The notes under the pieces were generated by a model. That model searched no databases and had not been told where the DNA came from. It was given only the letters and a program-made list of their open reading frames with translations. This document shows, in pieces, positions 15,031 through 24,416 of a stretch of DNA of 41,769 nucleotides. The position numbers and the translations under genes are program-made. The number at the start of each line of letters is the position of its first letter. Position 1 is the first letter of the stretch. This DNA comes from Actinomycetota bacterium. Its GTDB lineage: Bacteria > Actinomycetota > Aquicultoria > Aquicultorales > Aquicultoraceae. The stretch lies in assembly GCA_018333515.1 (NCBI GenBank), contig JAGXSZ010000025.1, positions 1 through 41,769 of the forward strand, read 5' to 3'.

Positions 15031-18000
15031 ATGCGTCCACCAGCAATCGAAAGAATGGGGTATTACCCCACGGATGAACCGGTTGTCGAGATCATCCGCA
15101 CTTACCTGAAACCGCCCAGCGAAAGAGGGCGGTTATTTGATCCCTGCGCAGGGGAAGGAAAAGCTGTTTCTTCCTTGGGCAACGCGCTCAACTGCGAAAC
15201 CTGGGGTGTAGAACTCTCACCAGAACGAGCAGGGAAAGCTCAAAACGTGATGGATAAGGTTTTCCAGGCTCCCTGGCAGGCTTGTGTTCTGAGCGATGAA
15301 AGCATTTCCTGGCTCTATCTGAATCCGCCCTATGAATTTGACCGTTTTGAGGGTCAAAAGAGGCTCGAATGGGATTTTCTCAAGACGACCTCCTCCAAGT
15401 TGATGCGTGGCGGGCTGCTAACCTATATCATCCCTCAGAAAATTCTGGGAATGATTGAAGTTGCTCGGCTGTTAGCCGGACATTATGAAGCCATCACAGT
15501 CTATCGGTTTCCGGACGGATTGTACGAGAAATTCAAGCAAGTGGTGGTGTTAGCCTATAAGCGCAAGCTCTACCAGCTACCCACGGACAAGGAGATTCTT
15601 TCGCTTCAAAGCCTGGCATCAACTGAACTGGAGCCCATCCATTCCGCTGTTGAACCGATCTATGATCTGTTGCCTGCGCCATTACGAGGTGCAAATGGCA
15701 AACCAGTAGTGTTCAAACGAACGGATTGGGAACCGGAAGAGGTGGTTGAAGCCACGAAGGAAGCAGGTGTCCATAAGACCAGTGATTGGCTCGACCTGAT
15801 TCGCCCAACGCGTGGTTTGGCTCAACTCTCCCAACCGGTCATGCCCTTGAAGAAAGGACATATCGCTATGCTCATGGCCTCTGGCATGATGGGCACGGTG
15901 AAGTTGACTGATGAAGAGGGTAGGCCAATGCTGATCAAGGGAAGGGTAATCAAGGTGGTCGAAAAGACTGAGCAGCCGGATGCCAAAGAAGCGGATACAG
16001 TCGTAGAAATCTACAAGGATCGTTTTGTTACTACGGTGGCTGTGCTGAAACAGGATGGTATCCAGGTGATCCAGGACGTTAAAGGTCTTTCAGAGTTTAT
16101 GAAAGTTCACGGCGAGATGATCGCTGCGCATGTCCTGGAAACCTATAAACCCATCTACAATCTGGACCCGACTGCAACCGAAATTAAAGTCCTCGATAGT
16201 CTTGGTACGCAACGAAAAGCCCTTCCCGGACAAGAGCGTGCTGGATTGCTTCCTGCCCAAAGACATGCGGCAGCGGCGTTAGCTCGTTCAATTCGCAGAA
16301 ATGGCGTGGCCAACTGCCAAGCAGAAATGGGGACCGGGAAGACGACAATATCAACTGGGGTGATAGAGCTGCTGGATTCTTATCCTGCAATCGTGCTTTG
16401 TCCTCCACACCTCGTACCCAAATGGATCCGCGAAATCGAGGAAGTGATCCCAGGAGCATATGCACGAGAAATCCGTCGCATCGGTCGGAATAGTGACGAA
16501 GTTTATGATGTGAACGATGTCCGTGAATTCCTGGATCAATATAAGGAAGCTTATGACACTGCTCAAAAGAAAGGAGGTTCAAAGCCCAAATGGGTGGCAG
16601 TAGTAGCACACACCTCTGCCAAGTTTGGGGCAGGATGGCAGCCGGCAGTCATCACCAGGAGAGCGAGAGACCCACTGACTGGAAAGATTGTGGATGCCTG
16701 TGCTTGTCCTGGTTGTGGTAAGGTCGTGATGGTCGAAAAGGACGGATTTGTGGTTCCGGTAACTGACGCCTCTGAATTGGCAGAAAAACGCCAATTCTGT
16801 CACAATCGAATCCCTGGTTGGGAGTTGGATGCAGACGGGAGGACGAAACTTGATGCCAACGGTGACTCGGTATGGGGCACACGTCCATGTGGGACACCCT
16901 TGTTTGAGTTCAATGGGGCGAGGCGACATAGCATTTCGGAGTACATCACCAAACATGCGAAGGGCGCTTTCAAGCTTCTGATAGCCGATGAGGTCCATCA
17001 GTTTAAATCCAAGTCGTCAGATCGAGGTGTCGCGTTCCATCAACTGGTAACAGCTGTGAAGTGGACGCTAACGCTCACCGGGACATTCTTTGGTGGCAAA
17101 AGCACTTCAATTTTCTGGCTGCTGCATCGCTTGAACCATGGCGTCCGTCGTGATTTTGCTTTCCACGACGAGAAGCGCTGGGCGCGGTTGTATGGTGTGC
17201 TTGAAACCACCCGAAGACGAAGACGCGATGATGATGCGGACGAAGATGGGGTGTACACAGGAAACCGGCGCTATCGCAATCAAGCGAAGGAACAACCGGG
17301 CGTCAGTCCGGCCATCGTGAGTCGGTTATTGGATACCACCATATTCCTGAGCCTGAAGGATCTGAACCTGGCTCTACCATCGTATAAGGAAGAGGTGGTT
17401 GCCCTGGATATGCTCGATGACCAGGGACAGCAATACCACAGCATGGACAGCGTCTTGAAACAACTGGCTATCCAATCCAGTCGCTATCTATCCACCTGGC
17501 TTCAATGGACACTGGCGCGACCGAATTCAGCTTTTCGGGATGAGGTCGTCGTTGTGGATGAGGTGGATGGTGAGGATGGCAAGTCAGTCCGCAAGGTGCC
17601 GCTGATGGAACTGCCGGCTATCAACCCAAATGGTCACAAGTGGCTGCCAAAAGAAAACTGGCTGGCCGACTTCTGCAAACTGGAGAAGCAGCAAGGGCGT
17701 AAAGTGCTGGTCTATGTTCGTCAGACCGGCACACGCGACATTCAAGATCGGGTGATGATGCCGCTGCAAGCCAACGGACTGAGAGTTTCCATCCTGAGTG
17801 GAAATGTTGACCCACGCAAGCGTGAAGAATGGATCGCCAAACGTGTGAATACAATCGATGTTTTGATATGTAACCCCCGGCTTGTGGAAACGGGTCTTGA
17901 CCTGGTGCAGTTTTCTACCGTGGTGTTTTTCGAGATCGAGTATAGCTTGTACACGTTGTGGCAAAGCGTCCGGCGTGTATGGCGGTTGGGGCAGACCCAG

Positions 18001-18387
18001 CCGGTCAAGGCAATTTTCTCGGTCTACTCCACGGCGATGGAAGCAACTGCCTTGGCCCTCATGGGAAGGAAGATGAAGGCTGCGCAGCTCGTCTACGGCG
18101 ATGAAGTCGGAGGAGCAATTGTACCTGAAGAGGAAGGCGACTTCTTGACTCAGCTAGCGCGTGATGTGCTGGATGGGGCGAAGCTATCCGACTTACAGAC
18201 CCTGTTTGCGGATGACCTGCAAGTCAGCCACAATCCGATGGGCAGTTTGACGACCCCGAGCGCGGTAATTGTTCCGGGTCCGAAGGTGATGACCTGGGAT
18301 GACTGGGTTAGCCAAAAGACCGTGGTTGTCAGACGGACAAGGAGAAAGGAGGTGGTTCCGGAAGGACAGATGGGATTTGGAATTTAG
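15031..18387 (+). CDS. DUF6094-type methylase-like / SF2 helicase fusion
   Basis: An 1118-aa protein. Residues 34-101 carry methyltransferase motifs: FDPCAGEG (SAM-binding motif I, 36-43) and LNPPY (motif IV, 97-101). A helicase follows: EMGTGKTT (Walker A, 432-439), DEVH (653-656) and a motif VI-like RRVWRLGQ (981-988) in a SNF2-like C-terminal half. Between Walker A and DEVH is an insertion with C557, C559, C562 and later Cys, probably a zinc ribbon. Segment 715-760 is Arg/Asp-rich. Fusions of this kind occur in plasmids and integrative elements; a role in remodelling or modifying element DNA is inferred. AAAGGAGTG precedes ATG 15031. A strong terminator follows. Confidence 0.7.
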   Translation: MRPPAIERMGYYPTDEPVVEIIRTYLKPPSERGRLFDPCAGEGKAVSSLGNALNCETWGVELSPERAGKAQNVMDKVFQAPWQACVLSDESISWLYLNPPYEFDRFEGQKRLEWDFLKTTSSKLMRGGLLTYIIPQKILGMIEVARLLAGHYEAITVYRFPDGLYEKFKQVVVLAYKRKLYQLPTDKEILSLQSLASTELEPIHSAVEPIYDLLPAPLRGANGKPVVFKRTDWEPEEVVEATKEAGVHKTSDWLDLIRPTRGLAQLSQPVMPLKKGHIAMLMASGMMGTVKLTDEEGRPMLIKGRVIKVVEKTEQPDAKEADTVVEIYKDRFVTTVAVLKQDGIQVIQDVKGLSEFMKVHGEMIAAHVLETYKPIYNLDPTATEIKVLDSLGTQRKALPGQERAGLLPAQRHAAAALARSIRRNGVANCQAEMGTGKTTISTGVIELLDSYPAIVLCPPHLVPKWIREIEEVIPGAYAREIRRIGRNSDEVYDVNDVREFLDQYKEAYDTAQKKGGSKPKWVAVVAHTSAKFGAGWQPAVITRRARDPLTGKIVDACACPGCGKVVMVEKDGFVVPVTDASELAEKRQFCHNRIPGWELDADGRTKLDANGDSVWGTRPCGTPLFEFNGARRHSISEYITKHAKGAFKLLIADEVHQFKSKSSDRGVAFHQLVTAVKWTLTLTGTFFGGKSTSIFWLLHRLNHGVRRDFAFHDEKRWARLYGVLETTRRRRRDDDADEDGVYTGNRRYRNQAKEQPGVSPAIVSRLLDTTIFLSLKDLNLALPSYKEEVVALDMLDDQGQQYHSMDSVLKQLAIQSSRYLSTWLQWTLARPNSAFRDEVVVVDEVDGEDGKSVRKVPLMELPAINPNGHKWLPKENWLADFCKLEKQQGRKVLVYVRQTGTRDIQDRVMMPLQANGLRVSILSGNVDPRKREEWIAKRVNTIDVLICNPRLVETGLDLVQFSTVVFFEIEYSLYTLWQSVRRVWRLGQTQPVKAIFSVYSTAMEATALALMGRKMKAAQLVYGDEVGGAIVPEEEGDFLTQLARDVLDGAKLSDLQTLFADDLQVSHNPMGSLTTPSAVIVPGPKVMTWDDWVSQKTVVVRRTRRKEVVPEGQMGFGI

Positions 18388-18396
18388 ATGGACATT

Positions 18397-18431
18397 AAAA
18401 AGCCTTGGGAGATTATTACCCAAGGCTTTTT
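18397..18431. terminator. Strong bidirectional terminator
   Basis: AAAAAGCCTTGGG (18397-18409) pairs perfectly with CCCAAGGCTTTTT (18419-18431), loop of 9. Runs of A and T on either side make it work in both directions: it ends the plus-strand helicase gene and the minus-strand defence operon. Confidence 0.9.
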
Positions 18432-18451
18432 AATAAAATCTAATAATTAGC

Positions 18452-19309
18452 CTATTCCTGAAATGGTTTAGGATCAAAATCGATCCACTCTATGTTATTG
18501 ACAAATTTAAACCTTCTAGCCATCACTTCAAGTGCGGAAGGATTATTATCAATTAATATAAAATGCCTTCCCAATTCTTGTGCAGCTGCACCGGTGGTGC
18601 CACTGCCTGCGAAAAAGTCTAATACCTTCCCATTTTCGGGTGAAGAAATCTGAATAATGCGTTTTAAAATACCAAGTGGTTTCTGCGTAGGATAACCAGT
18701 CTTCTCTTTACCATTCGTTGGGACGATTGTATGCCACCAAGTATCAGTCGGCGTTTTCCCGCGAGCAGTTTTTTCCGGTCCTACAAGACCTGGAGACATA
18801 TAAGGTATACGCTCCATATCATCATAATTAAACACATAATCTTCTGGGTCCTTTACGTAAACAAGGATGTTGTCATGCTTGGTGGGCCATTTCTTTTTTG
18901 ACCGAGCTCCATAGTCATATGCCCAGATTATTTCGTTTAGAAAGCTATCTCTTCCAAAGATCTTATCTAGTAAAATTTTACAATAGTGGACTTCCCGATA
19001 ATCAATGTGAAAGTATAAAGAGCCGTTAGGCGCTAATAATCGATAAGCCTCCAGCAATCTCGGCTCCAAAAAATCCAAATAATCATCAAATAAATCCGAG
19101 TATGATCTTGCTCCGATTTTTATTGTCTCGTATCTTTGGCCTTGAAAACCCACTCGGTCACCATTTTCTGACCGTACAGTCTTAATTTGTGTGCGCTGTT
19201 GAACTTTACCAGTGTTAAACGGTGGATCTATATAAATTAAATCAACAGATCCGGAAGCAATATCTTGCATGATTTTTAAATTGTCGCCAAAAATAATTTT
19301 GTTTTCCAT
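18452..19309 (-). CDS. Beta-class site-specific DNA methyltransferase (N6-A or N4-C)
   Basis: A 285-aa protein. Motif IV IDPPFNTGK comes first (DPPF at 28-31) and the SAM-binding motif I LDFFAGSGTT last (231-239), after GYPTQKPL; this order defines beta-class enzymes such as the RsrI type. Target recognition is probably in the middle (residues 110-205). It transfers methyl groups to an adenine or cytosine amino group within a specific site. It is the last gene of the minus-strand operon, 68 bases after a small nuclease gene, and the pair looks like a restriction-modification unit. The ribosome site (TTGAGAG) is weak. The terminator follows. Confidence 0.85.
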   Translation of the reverse strand: MENKIIFGDNLKIMQDIASGSVDLIYIDPPFNTGKVQQRTQIKTVRSENGDRVGFQGQRYETIKIGARSYSDLFDDYLDFLEPRLLEAYRLLAPNGSLYFHIDYREVHYCKILLDKIFGRDSFLNEIIWAYDYGARSKKKWPTKHDNILVYVKDPEDYVFNYDDMERIPYMSPGLVGPEKTARGKTPTDTWWHTIVPTNGKEKTGYPTQKPLGILKRIIQISSPENGKVLDFFAGSGTTGAAAQELGRHFILIDNNPSALEVMARRFKFVNNIEWIDFDPKPFQE

Positions 19310-19377
19310 ATAACTCTCAAAAATTCCTAATCAGTGGTTAATAACTTCAGAGTTGTCTACACTTGTCTTGATACTAA

Positions 19378-19878
19378 TTACTCAAGGATCGCTGTAACTG
19401 ACGATTTCGTGTGCTCCCTTAGTTTAATTAGATCGGTATACAAATCATCCATTATTTTCTTAACTTCTTTGAATTGTTCTTGTTGTCCCATTCTGATCGC
19501 AGCATATACTCTCTCGGCTAGTTGAGAATCAGAACATCTATATACGTTTTCGATTTGATTAAGGGTTAAAGCAGCACATTCAAATGGGATTTCTGTGTGT
19601 TGCCCACGTGTTCTTTGCCCGACTAAATGGACAACCTCTTGGGGAGGAATAACGTACCAAACACCATCATAATAGATAACCAGTGTTTGGTATCTTATCG
19701 CACGAATTTGGTTAATCGTATTTGAGGTGCAATCCTTGACGTCAACATGATACCAAACTCCATCGATATTTACCTCAGTGTCACCTGAAGAAAAGTCATT
19801 GGAACGACGAACATTAGTTACTAATTTTATAAATCTATCCTTAGCTTTTTGACCCTTTTGACGTAATGACTCGGCCAT
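19378..19878 (-). CDS. Small PD-(D/E)XK nuclease, candidate restriction endonuclease
   Basis: A 166-aa protein. The core reads SSGDTEVNIDGVWYHVDVKDC: D33, then D46-V-K48, the D...(D/E)xK pattern of the fold shared by Holliday-junction resolvases and many type II enzymes, preceded by a basic helix (QKGQKAKDRFIKLV). The C-terminal half is helical and charged. AAGGAGGAG precedes ATG 19878. It sits directly before the DNA methyltransferase and 87 bases after brxL. Small size and pairing suggest a type II restriction enzyme whose DNA is protected by the partner methylase; a BREX accessory nuclease is the alternative. The core is read by eye. Confidence 0.6.
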   Translation of the reverse strand: MAESLRQKGQKAKDRFIKLVTNVRRSNDFSSGDTEVNIDGVWYHVDVKDCTSNTINQIRAIRYQTLVIYYDGVWYVIPPQEVVHLVGQRTRGQHTEIPFECAALTLNQIENVYRCSDSQLAERVYAAIRMGQQEQFKEVKKIMDDLYTDLIKLREHTKSSVTAILE

Positions 19879-19965
19879 TTTTACTCCTCCTTATCCAAGA
19901 AATCTCCAGTTCTTTTTTGGTCTCAATGGAAAAAACTAATAGGATACTAGACTTATTCCTTGAAA

Positions 19966-22032
19966 CTATGAATTATCTGTTTGGATGTAAATAATCTCTG
20001 TCTCTCGACAAAGACGTTTGGTCTGGTCGATTTCACTTAATTCATATTTTGAGTCGGGTTTTTGAAAAATATCCAAACCGCGGTCACTTATGATCTTCCA
20101 CCCATTATCTGCTTCGATACCACGCCGATGCACAGTCGTGCTAAAGTCGTAACTGAGAATTACGCCGTGTTTGATCACACTAGTTTTTATTTCATCTAGT
20201 TTTTTGCTTACTTCTCTCTCTTGATAGGCATCTTCTGCAGATGTTGTCAGATTAAGTTGGACAGGCCCCCCCGATGTGTCAATGATCCCGATGAAAGTGA
20301 TTAAATTTCGAATTTGATATTCTAACCTAACATAAGGGTCAATAATTTGGATTGACTTTGCACCGCTAAGGTATGGCCCAAATAGATTCTTATAACTATG
20401 CCCTGTCTCTTCTTCATGGATGTGAATTGTTTTAGGTACTAGAACATTTTCACTGATATCTAAAGGGCTGGAAGTCATACGGATAGGCAAATCTGTTTTT
20501 TCTTCAGGTTGATCTTCATCATCTGATGAAATCGGCACTTGCAGGTGAGTCTGGTACTGAGGTAAATCGTTAGGATCTATATATTTAGCAGGCCGGTGAT
20601 ATTTTTGAAATTCATCAGGATATGATGTTTTCATAGTTATGGGTGCATATTCCCTGTCAAGTTTACAAAGCTCGTCTCGCACGCGCTGGCGGAACTCTAC
20701 CGCAGGATTCACGCAATAACTATAAAAATCCTGTTCGGAAGGTTGTTTGTCGGGGAAGAGTATTTTTAATAGACCAGTTGCACCTGCTTCAACATTCTTA
20801 CTGTCTCGCATATCGTCGCAGTTTTCAACCTGCATATTAGTTTTTACAAAATCTCGAAAACTTATATCTGCCCGTAGCATGTGGAGAATTTCACCAAAGA
20901 TATCTCCCTTCAGGCCAAAGCAAATAGAGGGTGTATCTTTACTAATTCTTGGCAAATCCCATCCCGGCAATAATCCAGAAAAGCGATCTAGAAATGCTGT
21001 TTCTCGCAGAAAATTAGGGAAATCTCGGAACAAACCAATGACTTCGTGAAGGGGGCGTTTATTTTCGTCAAGATCGATATTTGCCAGAATTACGATTCCA
21101 GCTTCAGCAGTAATTGAACCAGCACTACCTCTCCCGAAACGACCTGCTTCCAAATAGGATTTTAGAAGTGCAGTTAATTCTCCCGACTTATCTCCTTTAA
21201 CTTTCTGCGCCTCATCAATTACAACGCTGTCAAAACGCGTAATTAATCCTGGAGTCTTGCGTGCATCATTGTAAAAAAGCACAGGGGCAGAGATTGCTCC
21301 AGATCGGACAGAAACATATCTGGACATATTCTCATAAACAAAGCTTTTACCCGTTCCCTTAGGCGCAAGCTCAATTAAATTGAATCTGGGTTCCACCATC
21401 GGAATCAATCGGCTAATTAAAAGCAGCTTTTGTCGTTCACTGTAAATATGGTGGTTAAAACCCATCGAATTGACAATAAAGTTAATCCATTCTTGAGTGG
21501 TAAATTCCTTGCGCCGTGCAATGAAGAAATCTAAATCAAGACTGGCGAGTTGGAATGGTGTAAATGCCCGCATGATCACCTGGCCGGGACCATCATCGGT
21601 CGGGGGGGCATATGAAAGCGTACCCACCCCCCATATTCCACTGCTTAGTAACATTTCATTGTCCCGAACAATGTTGGGCGGTACAGAGCCTTTACTCTCA
21701 TCTAAAAAAGGGATAATCAAATGACGATCACCCTTTGCCAGGTCAACATACACTGAAAAATCATCTAGTAGTTTCACGTCATTTTGTTCGTAAAGACGGT
21801 TCTTGATTGTTTCCCGTTCACTTTTATCAGGAACAAACCTCCGAACAAAATCAGCAATTTTGGAGCGCGATTCATCGGTCAGATCAGGAGAGTCCCCCAC
21901 ATAATTTGCCACAATCCATTCTCGAACATAAACCGGGATAGCCCGACTACCGAATCCTGCTTTCCGTGCAAAGGATTTATTGATAATCAATGACCCAAAG
22001 TTGTCTAATGCTTTTTGCTCAAATGTTTCCAT
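19966..22032 (-). CDS. brxL: BrxL-type AAA+ ATPase with C-terminal MIT_C-like domain
   Basis: A 688-aa protein. The N-terminal part and ATPase match BrxL: Walker A LAPKGTGKS (222-230) and Walker B SVVIDEAQ (269-276), followed by AEAGIVILANID. Typical BrxL ends in a Lon-type protease region; here no Ser-Lys protease motif is visible. Residues about 545-688 instead match the MIT_C domain, known from eukaryotic MITD1: SYKNLFGPYL, IIDPYVRLEYQ, NGWKIISDRGLDIFQKPDS. That domain has a phospholipase D-like fold, though the HKD motif is absent. BrxL assembles on DNA and is needed for BREX phage defence in types 1 and 4. It starts 9 bases after pglZ, with AGGAGCAAGCT before ATG. Confidence 0.8.
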   Translation of the reverse strand: METFEQKALDNFGSLIINKSFARKAGFGSRAIPVYVREWIVANYVGDSPDLTDESRSKIADFVRRFVPDKSERETIKNRLYEQNDVKLLDDFSVYVDLAKGDRHLIIPFLDESKGSVPPNIVRDNEMLLSSGIWGVGTLSYAPPTDDGPGQVIMRAFTPFQLASLDLDFFIARRKEFTTQEWINFIVNSMGFNHHIYSERQKLLLISRLIPMVEPRFNLIELAPKGTGKSFVYENMSRYVSVRSGAISAPVLFYNDARKTPGLITRFDSVVIDEAQKVKGDKSGELTALLKSYLEAGRFGRGSAGSITAEAGIVILANIDLDENKRPLHEVIGLFRDFPNFLRETAFLDRFSGLLPGWDLPRISKDTPSICFGLKGDIFGEILHMLRADISFRDFVKTNMQVENCDDMRDSKNVEAGATGLLKILFPDKQPSEQDFYSYCVNPAVEFRQRVRDELCKLDREYAPITMKTSYPDEFQKYHRPAKYIDPNDLPQYQTHLQVPISSDDEDQPEEKTDLPIRMTSSPLDISENVLVPKTIHIHEEETGHSYKNLFGPYLSGAKSIQIIDPYVRLEYQIRNLITFIGIIDTSGGPVQLNLTTSAEDAYQEREVSKKLDEIKTSVIKHGVILSYDFSTTVHRRGIEADNGWKIISDRGLDIFQKPDSKYELSEIDQTKRLCRETEIIYIQTDNS

Positions 22033-22041
22033 AGCTTGCTC

Positions 22042-24402
22042 CTAAAGGTTATCCAAGTCGAACTTTGGCTTTGCAGGCTCGATGATTTCTATCGGTACCA
22101 TGATATCGTTTATACAAGGCTGCCCAAGAAATTCGTATGTAAGTCTGATGTGTAGTTTTCGAAGACCAGTCTCTGCATTCCGGACACATCGAGATGGAAT
22201 AGCAACTGGGAGCCGGACTAATTTTTCAAGACTTCCAAGTTTGAGTTTACTGGTTTCAAGGTTAACATCCATGATTTCTATTTGACATTCATCGCATGAA
22301 TAATTATTTAAGTTGGTAATTTCGAGTAAAAGGTCAAATTTCGTACCAACATAAATTTTGTTACCTCCTGTGATTGCAATTGCCAATTGTTTGGGCGACA
22401 CAATGACAGGTCGATATACTGCGGATGGGATGAGTGTTTCTTCGGGTGTTAGTCCACCGTGAATATATGCATTTTCATCTGTTGGCAAGAAACGGTAAAG
22501 CCGGCGAGCAACCAGGTAATTGGTTTCTAATTCCAATAAATCCCTTTTCAATAGATAACAATCGTATTTATAATTTTCAGGCAGTTTCTTTATTTCTTCA
22601 TCCGAAATAGAAATATAGCGATGATGTTCATCGTCCGCGCGTTTTCGATAGTAATCCCCTTGAATTACGTTAATGGTTCCCTTAGGGATGCGTGTGGATC
22701 CGTGATCCGAAATAATCACTACAGTTAGATCTCGTTCCGCTCCAATTCTTTCAGCAAAAGCCCGAATGTCTTGCGATAAGGAAACTAGATAATTGCGAAT
22801 AGCTTGAGGGTGTGATAGGCCGGTTTGGTTCTCATCTTGGTGGAGAGTAATATCCAATGGTAAATAATTTAAGAAATAGATATCATGTTCTCTAGTAGAA
22901 ATTGATCGAAATTCACCAATACTGCCCACATAAAGAACTTTCTTTTGTAATCGTGCTTTCCAAGTACTTTCCACTTGGTTCTTATACGATGTTTCTTTGA
23001 ATGGTTGATAATGACCTGTAATAATACATTTTTTACTTACCTCAGTACAAGAAGGCAACATCGAGAAGCAATAATCCATTTGTTGCTCGTAAAAGCCTTG
23101 TACTTGTAATTGATGCAACAAATCTGGATAAAATTTGGCATTTAAATTGTCTGCCATAACAACCAATACCGGACTATCCAGCTGTTTCCATGCATTACTG
23201 AGGTCTAATAACCATTTCCATGCCATTCTCTTTGAATGATATTTTAAGCTGCCATAATTTGAATTCAGCCAATCAGAATAACAACCAGCAAATTCTGCAA
23301 TTTCGTCATTCAGTTGACCTGTATTTTCTAACCAGAATCGATATGGTAAGTAAGACTCTACTGCCCAAAGAACCCATTCTTCCTCCGTCCAGTTGGATTG
23401 TGGCTGGACAGGTTGAGGGCGAGTGATTAGTAAATCAAGAGCATTAAGGATTTGTGAAACATTCGGGATTTCTTGGATAGGTTTAAATTTCGCCCTAATT
23501 TTTTCCACCAAGGGTGCATCAATATTTAATTGACCTTTTTGAAGTATCTGATAAATCGTATTAAATTCGATTTCCAACAAGCCACTCATCTGATCAACAA
23601 GGTGATTTAATTCCTCTACATTGCCCGGTGTGTTTTTGCCGGAAAGATAAACTCTAATTTCATCAAGCACCCTTTCGTTGCCTCGTAGAAGAATTGGAAC
23701 TTTTCGGTAATCAAGCTTGCTTTCTCGTAGATGTAAAAATGCAGTTCCAAAAAGACGTTTTCCTATGGCTTCCGGGTAGCCAATCAACATTTTCATGGCA
23801 GACAGATTACGAATTAATACTTGTGGCGATTCTTCTAACCAGCCTAAAAGGACTTTTTCACCATTTCTTTTCTCAGATTCTAAGAGAACACGAAGATCCC
23901 TAAGTCTTTTTAAATACAAATCTCTAACGATTGGACGATTAAGCGCTGCATCCCATTGGTCAGTCTCGTAATTGGTAATAAAATCTCCGATCCTTTTCAA
24001 GCCTCCATCAGATATGAGAAAATTTCCAAAAAATACTTCCAACAAGTATTCTTCAAAAGTTGCATTTGCTGATGCGGGAATGCTTAGATCAAGTAGAGAA
24101 GACTCTTTGATTTGTTGATCAGTAATTGATTCAGGAATTGAGATTCCTATTTGTTTGGCCAGCTGTTTTCGGAAATTTATTTCCTCAACAGTGATGGTTT
24201 CTTTTCCATATCGTTTTTGTAGGATGCTTAACCATTTCCCAACTTGATTATTGGTTATTACAACATGAAGGTCTCTCTGAGAATGAATTGTACTTACGAT
24301 GCGATCATATCCTGAAACGTATTGATCAATATCGTTCAGGGTTACATCCGCATCTGGAACATGAACATCTAGGGAAAGGTCAAGAATTGTAAGTTTAATC
24401 AC
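22042..24402 (-). CDS. pglZ: PglZ-domain protein, BREX core
   Basis: A 786-aa protein. It has the alkaline-phosphatase-like PglZ fold: LVVMADNLNAKFYPDL (D418), the conserved MLPSCTEVSKKCIITGHYQP, and TVVIISDHGS (D566, H567), which supply metal-binding residues. The N-terminal 400 residues are helical; the C-terminal 90 form an Ig-like beta domain. PglZ is the marker protein of all BREX types. The start is a GTG (24402) with GGGGTAATC before it, 14 bases after brxC. All signature residues look intact. Confidence 0.88.
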   Translation of the reverse strand: MIKLTILDLSLDVHVPDADVTLNDIDQYVSGYDRIVSTIHSQRDLHVVITNNQVGKWLSILQKRYGKETITVEEINFRKQLAKQIGISIPESITDQQIKESSLLDLSIPASANATFEEYLLEVFFGNFLISDGGLKRIGDFITNYETDQWDAALNRPIVRDLYLKRLRDLRVLLESEKRNGEKVLLGWLEESPQVLIRNLSAMKMLIGYPEAIGKRLFGTAFLHLRESKLDYRKVPILLRGNERVLDEIRVYLSGKNTPGNVEELNHLVDQMSGLLEIEFNTIYQILQKGQLNIDAPLVEKIRAKFKPIQEIPNVSQILNALDLLITRPQPVQPQSNWTEEEWVLWAVESYLPYRFWLENTGQLNDEIAEFAGCYSDWLNSNYGSLKYHSKRMAWKWLLDLSNAWKQLDSPVLVVMADNLNAKFYPDLLHQLQVQGFYEQQMDYCFSMLPSCTEVSKKCIITGHYQPFKETSYKNQVESTWKARLQKKVLYVGSIGEFRSISTREHDIYFLNYLPLDITLHQDENQTGLSHPQAIRNYLVSLSQDIRAFAERIGAERDLTVVIISDHGSTRIPKGTINVIQGDYYRKRADDEHHRYISISDEEIKKLPENYKYDCYLLKRDLLELETNYLVARRLYRFLPTDENAYIHGGLTPEETLIPSAVYRPVIVSPKQLAIAITGGNKIYVGTKFDLLLEITNLNNYSCDECQIEIMDVNLETSKLKLGSLEKLVRLPVAIPSRCVRNAETGLRKLHIRLTYEFLGQPCINDIMVPIEIIEPAKPKFDLDNL

Positions 24403-24416
24403 TCGATTACCCCGGT

